This document shows positions 51,538 through 61,344 of a stretch of DNA of 64,000 bases, one piece after another. The position numbers and the translations under genes were made by a program. Source of the stretch: Lithodes maja (taxonomy: Eukaryota > Arthropoda > Malacostraca > Decapoda > Lithodidae). Where the stretch lies: positions 1 to 64,000 of the forward strand of contig JBAKBP010012334.1 in the NCBI GenBank assembly GCA_037953745.1, read 5' to 3'. Numbering within the stretch: the first letter of the stretch is position 1; the number at the start of each line of letters is the position of its first letter. The notes below the pieces were generated by a model. That model did no database searches. It worked only from the letters and a program-made list of their open reading frames with translations, and had not been told where the DNA came from.

Positions 51538-51989
51538 GACTCACCAAGGACCACTTTCGGGCAGCATTATTCATGGGTCTTTTTTATTGCGGGGAAAGGA
51601 TTTGCGCTGAATGTTGATCAATGGATACGCTCGATTTTCTATTATTTTTATTTCCAACAATAAGGTAACACTTTGACGACACAACAAAGAAACTACCACC
51701 ACAGTATATAAACAATACATAAGATCAGTGATGGAATACGCAAGCCCAGCCTGGGCTTCTAACCTAGCTGAAACACATCATAAGACCTTACAGACTATTC
51801 AAAACAAAGCCCTGAAGATCATTACAGGCTGCACAGCTACTGCACCCACAGATCACCTACATACAGTACCACGAACAGTACCTACGAACAGTACCAACCC
51901 CTCGCCCCCGTTCTAACCACTCCTCTCCCCGACCTGTACGTAGAGTCCCGCCACCACAGGTTTCCGGATTTACACCAGTGAGGAACGGT

Positions 51990-52620
51990 GCACGGCCAAC
52001 GCAGAAAAGGTCTCATCTACCAGTCACAATGTCAAACAGATTTGAGATATTGGTAGAGATGGAAGACGAACCAGAAGAGACCAGGCTCGTTGGGGATTCC
52101 ATCCTATGAGGACAGGTCGAAGAGTTCTGCGACAGAGTCCCAAATCAACGAAAAAAAATTTGCATCCCAGGAGCTGGACTGGACGACATTGTGGAAGCCT
52201 TCGAAGATACCACAAAGGATGCAAATGAAAATACCCTTTTTGTCATCCATGCTGGTTCAAATGACGTCATGCGCACCAGATCCGAAGAGTTGATGGAGAA
52301 ATATCGCAAGATGATCCAGCACTACAAAAACAAGTCAAGGAATATCATCATCTCAGGCATTCTCCCCAAGATCGACGCACCTGATAAATTCTACGACAAG
52401 GCCTTCAGCACAAATAGCCGACTAAAATATTTGTGTCTGAGGGAAGAAGTTGAATTCATCAACCTGGGACAACTTCTACAACCAGCCTACTCTGTTCCGC
52501 AAGGATGGCACTCATCTAAACCCTGTGGGTTCAGCACGCATGGGTCGTCTCCTACACGAAGCAGTTCGCAGCCATGGATCAAAAAACGCCATCCGAGAAG
52601 AAGCAGCAGTGACATAAATC
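51990..52620 (+). pseudogene. CR1 ORF1, SGNH-esterase domain, broken
   Basis: Carries the SGNH hydrolase blocks: RLVGDS (block I), IHAGSNDVMR (block III), and DGTHLNPVG (block V) in a shifted frame. An in-frame TGA follows the GDS motif at about 52108, where the other copy has CGT (Arg). A frameshift near 52490 throws the C-terminus out, which is why the downstream frame appears fused to ORF2. Esterase-type ORF1 proteins are known from CR1-clade LINEs. Confidence 0.8.
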
Positions 52621-52700
52621 ATCCAACGCCAAGAAAAAAACAGAGGCAACCGAGGACCACCAGCGATAAGGACCGAAGACAGCGAGGACCGAGGACAGCC

Positions 52701-55580
52701 ATGAACATAAATGTAGATCCGACAAGAACCAAAAATATTATTAAAGAGCGTTCCGCGAGTTCTAAAATAACAAATTTAAAGGTTTTCTATGCAAACGCTC
52801 GTAGCATACGCAATAAATTTTCAGATTTAGAGGAGCTAGTATTTACAGAAAATTATGATGTGATTGGCATAACAGAATCTTGGCTCAATACAGAAGATAG
52901 AGACTTTTTAGCAGAGTATTCACTTCCCGGTTATGTAATGTTTGAGAAAAGCCGAATAAATCGAAATGGAGGTGGCGTTTTACTTTATATCAAAGAAAGT
53001 CTTAACCCTACCCTCTTGTCAAAACCTCAAATTGTGAACGTCGACGCATCTTTTGTGCTAATAAAGAATAATAAAGGTACAAAAATAATACTTGCATTAA
53101 TATACAGACCTCCAGCTCAATCAGTGCAAACTGACCGAGAAATTTATGAACAAATTGCAGATGTAAGTAACTCACAAGATACCGTAATTTTTGGCGACTT
53201 TAATTTACCTGTGACCAAGTGGGGCGATACTCTTACTTCACACTCCGGACATGACTTGTATACGAACTTGCAAGAGAGTTCGCTTTATCAATTTGTTCGA
53301 ACGCCGACTCGTGGTAATAACGTTCTTGACATTGTACTTGCAACAAAAGAAGAATTAATAGAGAATTTGAATGTTGGTGATGAATTCAGTAACAGCGACC
53401 ATCGTACGATAACTTTCACTTTAAAGTTTACTAGTAACGAACCAAATAGTAGCATCGAAAAAGTCCCTAATTTCAAGAAAGCAAACTTCCATAAACTTAG
53501 AGCTATGTTTAAAGAAACTGACTGGAGCTTTTTAATTAACAATAATGACATAAATACATCATGGAAGTTATTCGAAACCACTTACCTAAAAGTAGTGCAA
53601 GACTGCATACCATCGAAAATACGGCGTCCAGGCCATAATAATAAACCCAAATGGTGGAATAAAGATATTTCAAACTGCCTGCTTGCTAAAAAATTTGCTA
53701 ATGATAGATTAAAATCCTCACAAAATGACGAAGAACGGGTGAAATTTGTAGAGCTACGACGCAAAGCCAAAAAGTTAATTAAGCAAAGTAAAAAGACCTT
53801 AGAGTTACATATTGCGAATCAAAGTAAAACAAACCCGAAAGAATTCTATAGTTATATCAGAAAGAAAAAAGTAGTTACTTCAACTGTTGGACCGTTAGTC
53901 GATGAAAATGGAGAATACACCAAAGACGAAGTACAAATGAGTAATGCCCTCAATACCTTCTTTGCATCAGTTTTTACAACAGAAGACCTCAGTGATATCC
54001 CTACACCATCGCCGATTCAGATTGATAATTCAGATGTTCTAAGCAATATCACCGTTACAGAGAGAGAAGTATTGAATTGTTTAGTTAAACTCAAGGTAAA
54101 TAAAACGCCAGGACCTGATACAATCTCGCCTAGAGTTCTGAAGGAAGCTAAGGATGAGCTCTCCAAACCACTGACATTACTTTTCAATAAATCCTTGCAG
54201 TCTGGAACTATGCCTGATCAGTGGAAGCTAGCCAACGTAACACCGATATTCAAAAAAGGCAGCAAATCCCTACCCAGTAACTATCGTCCAATTAGCTTAA
54301 CCTCAGTTGTATGTAAAATGCTAGAAACGGTCATACGAGACAGACTCGTAAATCACTTAGAGGAAAATAACATACTTAAAGATACTCAACACGGCTTTCG
54401 TAAAAAACGTTCCTGTTTAACAAACCTCTTAGACTTCTTCCACGATATCCTCAACCTCTACGATGAGAGTAAAGCTGTAGATATTATATACCTTGATTTT
54501 CAAAAGGCCTTTGACAAAGTTCCCCACAAACGTTTACTGATAAAACTAAAAGCGCATGGAATACAAGACGGTGTGTTGAAATGGATAGAAAATTGGCTCA
54601 GCGACAGAAAGCAAAGAGTAGTCATAAACGGTAAGGCATCTAAATGGACCAATGTAAGTAGCGGGGTACCCCAGGGATCGGTACTAGGACCAATTCTCTT
54701 TCTAATTTACATCAACGACATAGATGAGGGCCTCACCTGTACAATCTCAAAATTTGCTGACGATACAAAAATTGCAAATAGCGTACTCTCAAAAGAACAA
54801 GTTGACGATATGCAACACAATCTAGATAAATTGTCATGTTGGGCCCAAATTTGACAAATGAGTTTCAATGCGGAAAAATGTAAAGTACTACATATCAGAT
54901 ACCTAAATGAGAAAGCAAACTATTCGATGAATGGCACTCAGCTTAAGAATGTAAACAGAGAAACCGATCTGGGAGTAACAATATCGAGTAACCTAAAACC
55001 GAGTCAACAATGTTCAGAAGTTGTTAAGAAGGCAAACAAAATAATTGGCTTTATAGGCAGGTCATTTGAGCATAAATCCAAAGAAGTTATCCTAACCCTT
55101 TACAATTCCTTAGTCCGCCCTCTTCTGGAATACTGCGTTCAATCCTGGTGCCCTAATTACCAAAAAGATATAAACAAGCTAGAACGAGTTCAACGTAGAG
55201 TTACCAAAATGATACCCAGCCTAAAGAGCAAACCATACGAAGAGCGTCTTAGAGAATTAAATCTATTTCCTTTAACCCAGCGCAGATTAAGAGGTGACTT
55301 AATTCAAGTGTTCAAAATCATCAAAGGCATCGACAATATGAACTGTAGTAAGTACTTCACTATCGACCAATCTAATTACACGCGGGGCAACGGTTGCAAA
55401 ATTATTGGTAAATCTTTTAACTCACACGAATCTAAGAATTTCTTCTTCAATCGAGTTGTCAACTTGTGGAATGGGCTTCCCCGAAACGTTATAGACTGCA
55501 TCACCGTTGATTCATTTAAACTCCGCCTAGACAAATATCTCGCTTCAAACCCGCGACTGACTGCGTTTGTAAATGAATAA
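52701..55580 (+). pseudogene. CR1 ORF2 (endonuclease-RT), one nonsense codon
   Basis: From the ATG at 52701: APE endonuclease (VFYANARSIRNKF, IGITESWLN, FGDFNLPVTKWGD, SDHRTITFTL), then RT (NYRPISLTSVVCKMLETV, HGFRKKRSC, YLDFQKAFDKVPHKR, GVPQGSVLGPILFLIYIN, catalytic FADDTKI) and the C-terminal domain (YNSLVRPLLEYCVQSW). The only lesion I see is TGA at 54852-54854, where the copy at 63420 has TGG (Trp). The frame resumes at once and ends at 55580. It is a recent, almost intact copy. Confidence 0.9.
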
Positions 55581-56520
55581 CTTTATTTTATCCCCCCCTC
55601 AGTTACTAACCCATCTGTCCCCTACTAACTTCCTAATCCTGCCACGGACATTAGTTCCAGGGCAGTAATTCCCTTTCCAATGTTCCCTTACCCACTCTAA
55701 ACCACTGTTTGGACACTTGATCCTCAGTGTTTTGGGGGACAAGCAACCTAGAAGGGTCACTAGATCTGTTGTTGCTTGATTTCCTTTGTACTCCTTTGTA
55801 CATCAAGAAACCAAAATCCTCAAAGTCAAAGACCATCTGTACATGAGAGGCACTCAATTCCTGGCAGCAGCCTCCACGAACCAAGACCACCCACTAAACT
55901 ACATGGCAACACACCCACAGACACCAAGAAATATCAAAACAACACCCAGCACACGGTATCACACACAATTATTGTCCTCTCTCCCTCCCTGCCCACCCCG
56001 AACCAACTTCCAGAAGTACATCCATACTCATATCTCTCGCCGATCCATCCACTCACTCACAGACAACACGCAGCTGCATGCACGACCTCCCGAAATCCAT
56101 CCTTCCGAATCCTCCCTCCCTCGCGAGGACAGAGTCCACCTGGCTAGGCTGAGATGCGGACACCATCCAGCTCTCCTGAGCTATCAGAAGAGACTGGATG
56201 ACTCCGTTGTCGACGCCTGCCCGGGATGTAACACAGCACCCCATACCATTAAACACATCATAGAAGACTGCATTTCACACAACCACTTACGCCAACAACA
56301 CAATCTACACTCAATGAGAGCTCTGTGGGAAAGCCCGATCGTGGCCATGGCCTTCCTCAGGGACTCGGGGCCGTTCGGCCAGGCAGCTTAGGGGAACAAC
56401 AACAACAACAACAACAACTTTGATGATAGGATACAGCTGTAGATCGCGCCAACGAACTTGAGAATAATCTAGACCCCTTAATTGATCAGAACTCAAAATG
56501 AATGAAAGCAATCGAGCTGA

Positions 56521-56605
56521 CATTTCTATCATTTGGGAAGAGGCAAACAGGAAAGAGGTGTGGATATTTACAGCTAGCTTGCTCTAGGCCCTTTTGAGTT
56601 CGTTG
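56521..56605. repeat. isolated copy of the 2742-3080 repeat unit
   Basis: CATTTGGGAAGAGGCA, GAGGTGTGGATATTTACAGC and GCTCTAGGCCCTTTTGAG repeat the unit seen in tandem at 2742-3080. The stretch 56610-56890 is unique sequence with a family D remnant at 56619. Confidence 0.6.
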
Positions 56606-56892
56606 GCGCTGCCTACAGTATCACACGAAAGCAGGATGATAAACGTAAGCAGAGTCCATCGCTTTTTTTTACTGTATTATTGTATATGAAAATATACATT
56701 TGTGGTTTAGTTTATATTACGTCTTTGTAAGTGATAAAATGGCCAAAACCATGCTATTTCATGCAAATTGGCTTGTATTATGTTTCATATTGATTCAAGT
56801 CTTGAAACGAAATTGCTCTGGTTTTACACCCTGGGATAAGCTGTTATCTCACGGGAGCTTTTTTTCGGGAGCTTCTGATCCGCAACTTCATC

Positions 56893-57095
56893 TTAACCCC
56901 TACTGTACCGGTGACGTCTTTTTCATTTTACTCTAGCTATATTCAGACTATTATGTGCAGCTTACGAAGATCTGTGGTAGAGTAAATGGTTAATTAAGAT
57001 AGTTCGAAGCCTATTATTACTGGAGGCCCTTTTTATACTGAACAAAATCGTCGCCAGAATAGTTAAAAAGACATTGCCGGTACAGAAAGGGTTAA
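56893..57095. mobile_element. family B MITE
   Basis: TTAACCCCTACTGTACCGGTG to CCGGTACAGAAAGGGTTAA. The inner arm GTCTAATAGTAGCC is partly deleted. Confidence 0.85.
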
Positions 57096-57315
57096 AAACA
57101 TGTTCAGACGAAATTTGTACTGGTATTGACACCAGTTCGAACATATAAACCTTTATAGTCAAACACTGAAGTAGCTGGTCTATAACGTATTGGATTGTCT
57201 CGTTTGCGTTTGATACTGATTCAAATGGGTTCGTGGCCATTTAGGCTTTTGACTGTAGTACATGTAGAGTTAAGGGGAGATTTGTATTTATTTGTTAATA
57301 TATTCAATAATATAT

Positions 57316-57530
57316 TTAACCCTTTGAGAACCTGCAACGTGTGTTATATTATATTCTAGCTATATTTAGACGATATTATGCAGCTTAGGAATGAACTGTG
57401 GTAGTTAAAAGGGTTGGTTGAGATAGTTTGCAGCATTATTATTGCTAGAGGTCCTTTCTAATCTTAATAACATCGTCTAATAGCTGCCTCAATATAAAGA
57501 AAGGGAAGTCACCGGTACTGTAGGGGTTAA
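57316..57530. mobile_element. family B MITE
   Basis: TTAACCCTTTGAGAACCTG to CACCGGTACTGTAGGGGTTAA. Arms TTTAGACGATATTATGCAGC and TAATAACATCGTCTAATA. The right TTAA is shared with the next element. Confidence 0.85.
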
Positions 57531-57789
57531 TATTTGTAGGTTCCTCCTTAGACCAACATCAAGCTTTAAATACCACCCCCAAGACCCCCCTTCGAAACAA
57601 ATGTGTACATTTTTCGGTAGAAAAATGTCCTGGCCGAAGGCCGGATACTCCTAAATTACAGGCTCGCTATCACTCCCTAGGAAAACAAAACGACACCTAA
57701 ATGACATAAAAGGTCTTAAAATCGCTAAACTAATAGGGCTAAATATAAGGGAGAAGGTGGTCCGAAAAAACAAACAAACCTCTCCTTAA
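57527..57789. mobile_element. degenerate family A MITE, inverse orientation
   Basis: Contains ATCAAGC, CCCCCAAGACCCCCCTTCG, GTACATTTTTCGGTAGAAAA, GGCTCGCTATCAC and AAGGGAGAAGGTGGTCC, ending CTCTCCTTAA. From 57790 to 58360 nothing is recognisable. Confidence 0.65.
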
Positions 57790-58362
57790 TGCCTCTCTCT
57801 CTAATTCGTACAAATTATTATCAGGGTTTCAGGTGAACATTTGATGACGCCTAAACCAATCATTGACAAAACAATATCTACACAGGGACCAGGGTTACAA
57901 CATCAAGTCTGCTAGATAGTAAACAAATGCCGAAAATCGCGACAATAATCCTACAATCTCTGCAATATCGCTCTAAAATGGCTCAAAGTACAGAATATCG
58001 CTAGAATTCATGTCGCTATATGTAAAAATGTGCCTCTAGACCGTAGTCAATCCCTCTAGATCTAGCGGGAAAGTAGCTAAATTGGCTACACTGACCGAGA
58101 CCTCCATCTCAGTTGAGTTTTCAATCGGCAGCCCATAATCGAACTCCCAATCCGCAAAATGGAAACGAAAATATGATAGCATTTGCCGGATTATCAAACT
58201 CCAATTACTTCCCACGGAAAAGAAAAAAGGCAAGTGTAATACCCCATTCTATGTGTGTTTGATCTGCCTAAGCTAGTGATTGTTTACAGAGGCAAGGACG
58301 ACCAAATATGCTTGACAATATAACAGTAACTGCACATACAGTAGAGTAATAATTTGGAAGTC

Positions 58363-58797
58363 TCTCTCTCTCTCTCTCTCTCTGTATGTGTGGTACATAT
58401 TTATGTGGACTAGGGAGACAAAAGGCAAAACTGCCAGTGACGCGTGCTTCCCCCAGAGTTGAAGGAGTGACAGGGAGTGGGTGTGTGTGTGTCGATATAG
58501 TTTGTATCTATGGTCGATTTATCATTGATTAACCACGAACTAACACAGAAGCAGTACAAAAATAGATGTTTATTTGGTCGTTTCAGAGAGTATAGATTGC
58601 TATAGGTCTTCGTGGTTTTCAAAAACTAGATAATTATGCATTCAAAGGCTATTTATGCCACTCCGTCAGAAGCCGTACACAATCTCACAATCTCTCTCTC
58701 TCTCTCTCTCTCTCTTTTAGTGTCCTACCTCTCACTCCTCCCCCTCCCCCTTTATGTATCTTGCGCTCTCGCGCGCTCTCTCTCTCTCGCTCTCTCG

Positions 58798-58880
<83 letters not shown>
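58363..58880. repeat. (CT)n microsatellites
   Basis: CT runs at 58363-58382, 58688-58714 and a long tract at 58776-58879 with GC interruptions. The intervening sequence shows nothing recognisable. The 96-residue Ser-Leu frame across the last tract is an artefact. Confidence 0.9.
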
Positions 58881-58881
<1 letters not shown>

Positions 58882-59083
58882 CACACTAACATTTGTCAAG
58901 ATAGTTTTAATATTGGGCTAGAATAATTTAGTTACTGTAATACTTTTTGATAGCCTATTTATTAATCGCATTTCAGATACTTGTCACCATAATAATAGGC
59001 CTCTCACACTCTTGCCAGGGATATTACTAACTCCATTATTATTAGTATTGTGTCGACCACTGTATAAACTAATATACAGGCTT

Positions 59084-60290
59084 TAGCCTAACGTGTCATA
59101 CTGCTAACATCATTTTATTTTTATTTTCAGTCATAAAATTGTGTTCTAGTGCTAACATATTCTTTTTGTGATCAACATATTCTTTTTGTGATTTACAGGC
59201 ATTAATTGTACCATATTGCTAACCAATATTTTTTGTTACTGTACTGTATACTGCTTTCCAGTTTTCTCACTAGGCTAAATTAACCCTCTCCCACTTTTTT
59301 TTCCAGTAAATTTTGTAACAAATTACTAGTGCATTTACAATTTTCAGGCTTAACGGTGTCATACTGCTAACATCAATTTGTGTTATATTTTCAGGCATAT
59401 ATTGTGTTCTTGTGATTAACATATTCTTTTTGTGATTTACAGGCATTAATTGTACCATATTGCTAACAAATATTTTTTGTTCCTGTACTGTATACTGTTT
59501 TCCAGTTTTCTCACTAGGCTACATTAACCCTCTCCCACTTTTTTTTCCAGTAAATTTTGTAACAAATTTCTAGTCCATTTGTGATTTTCAGGCTTTAACC
59601 CGTGGAGCCCCGGCTAGTTTTGTAATGTTTGTTCACCAGAACCCGGCCGATTTTCAAAAAATGGTTTTATTCCAGAAACAATAGCGAATGGGTTAGGAAT
59701 GAAGGAAAAACCACGAAAAACCGCTCAAAAAGCTTAAAGAATGGTCGTACAGAGCCCCCGAAAACGTATTTTACAAGAGTAAAAAATTGAAGGCAATTAC
59801 CCCAAAAAACCAGGTTATTGCGCGCTCACGCGCACGCACGTGGACTTTGAGAGTTTTCAACCATCGGCACGGTTGCGTGGGATACGTACACAGTTCCCAT
59901 ACAAATCTGAGCCCACTTGAGTGGCTACACCTGAGGTTACGGTCGGCGCAATTAGGGTGCCGCGCCAGACGCGTCTCTGGGGCTGTGCGTTACATACATC
60001 GCCGACGCATCAGACGCGTCGCTGGGGCTGTACGGGTTAACTGTCTCATACTGCTAACATCAATAATTTTTGTTTTATTCAGGCATAAATTGTGTTCTAT
60101 TGCTAACATATTGTTTGTGATTTACAGGCATATTAATTTTATCATATTGCTAACAAAATTTTGGGTGATTTTCAGGAATTAATTGTATCACATTGCTAAC
60201 ATACATTTTTTGTGATTTTCAGGCTTTAATTGTACCATTTTGCTACCATAAATTTTTTGTGATTTTCAGGCATATTGTGATTATATCGTC
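59084..60290 (+). promoter_or_regulatory. CR1 5' UTR made of monomeric repeats
   Basis: Repeated units with the phrase TGCTAACAT, a T-rich run, TTTTCAGGC or TTTACAGGCAT, and AATTGTACCATATTGCTAAC lead directly into the ORF1 ATG at 60291. Two longer blocks (from about 59100 and 59360) also repeat CTCCCACTTTTTTTTCCAGT. A family C MITE interrupts the array. Monomeric 5' UTRs often act as LINE promoters; that role is inferred. Many monomers contain a polypyrimidine-CAG that resembles a splice acceptor. Confidence 0.65.
59595..60040. mobile_element. family C MITE (diverged), copy 3
   Basis: TTAACCCGTGGAGCCCCGGC to GGCTGTACGGGTTAA. An empty site exists nearby: CAGGCTTAACGGTGTCATAC at about 59346 against CAGGCTTTAA...TTAACTGTCTCATAC around the insertion. 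This shows duplication of TTAA. Two GACGCGTC palindromes occur near the right end. Confidence 0.85.
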
Positions 60291-61248
60291 ATGGCGCCGC
60301 AACGAACCTGCACGAGTTGTTCCGGTAAATTTGGCCCAACCATGTTTGTTGATACTGATGTCCAAATTTGTAGATTTTGCCAGCTCCGAGAGAAGATTGC
60401 GGATGAATTGAATGCAGCTCACCGCAAGATCGATGCCCTGACTACGAAGCTTGAATCCCTACAAGAATTTGCCACACTCAACGTAGGAGTGCCCTCGGCC
60501 CAAGAAACCACTACGATGTCAACCGCCATTCCAGTGCATACAGTACCGGTACCGGTACCCACACCAGCAGCTACCTTAGATGTTGCAGAAAATAATAATG
60601 ACTCTAACTCTCACACCCCCAGGACAATTTTCAGTTAGTGAGAAACAATGTGCATCCCAGTACCAGTACCAGGAAGGTCATCCCGACAACATGCCAAAAC
60701 CGCTTCAAAATTCTGGCTATTGACGAGGAAGAGGAAACGGAAGAAGTTCGGCTTGTGGGCGACTCCATGGTCCGTGGTCAACTAACCGAGTTCTGCGCCA
60801 GGGCACCCAGGACCAGAAAGCGATTCTGTATCCCAGGTGGCGGCGTGGATGACATTGTTGCAGCTGTGGAAGAGGTTTCCAGGCTCGCCCCCGCAAGCAC
60901 TACATACGTCATCCACGTTGGATCTAACAATGTCCAACGGACGCGGTCAGAGGAACTACTTTGCAACTACGGCGGCTGATCAGGTCCTTCAAGGAAAAAT
61001 CTAATAGAATCTTAATTTCAGGAATTGTTCCCCGGATTGATGTAGAAAACCGATTCTACAACATAGCTACCAGTACAAATCGCCGACTAGCCAAACTCTG
61101 CAGGGAGGAGGACATCGGCTTTGTCGACACGTGGGATCATTTTTACTATGATAAATCTCTTGTTTCAGGAGATGGTGTACATCTCAATGAAGTAGGAGCT
61201 GCACGTCTTGGTCATCTGCTGAACGATGCAGTCAAGGATTTCCATTAA
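60291..61248 (+). pseudogene. CR1 ORF1 with zinc finger and SGNH-esterase domain, frameshifted
   Basis: The ATG at 60291 starts CTSCSGKFG with CRFCQ (C2C2 zinc motif), then a coiled-coil-like helix (ADELNAAHRKIDALTTKLES). After a frameshift near 60620 come ETEEVRLVGDS (block I) and VIHVGSNNVQR (block III). After another near 60972, ILISGIVPRIDVENRF and DGVHLNEVG (block V) lead to a stop at 61248. The catalytic Ser, Asp and His positions are recognisable. Two shifts break it. Confidence 0.8.
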
Positions 61249-61344
61249 AAAAAAACGGGGTCAACCAGACCCCAGACAGGGTAGTGTAAAGTCAAATACG
61301 AACTGAAAATTCAGACAATGCACAATCGGTAACATCCAACTCTA

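Larger units (their letters stand above)
51863..55798 (+). mobile_element. CR1-like LINE, 5'-truncated, nested
   Basis: Inserted in the LINE unit above; TACAT occurs on both sides (51858-51862, 55799-55803), a possible 5-bp duplication. The element starts within ORF1 compared with the copy at 59084 onward, and retains the rest of ORF1, ORF2 and a ~200-bp 3' UTR. Confidence 0.85.
51701..56420 (+). mobile_element. LINE 3' unit, interrupted by a CR1 element
   Basis: Segments 51701-51862 and 55799-56420 together match the 771-bp unit at 16148-16918, sense strand. They begin ACCACCACAGTATATAAAC and end in (AAC)n at 56399-56417. The interruption falls between the GATCACCTACAT and CATCAAGAAACC halves, which are contiguous in the other copy. 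The C-terminal ORF pieces (51728-51862, 55804-56391) are otherwise similar to 16162-16884. Confidence 0.9.

Noticed and set aside
52191..54854. A single natural 887-codon protein fusing esterase and endonuclease-RT
   Set aside because: The fusion arises from a frameshift near 52490; in the related copy ORF1 ends before ORF2.
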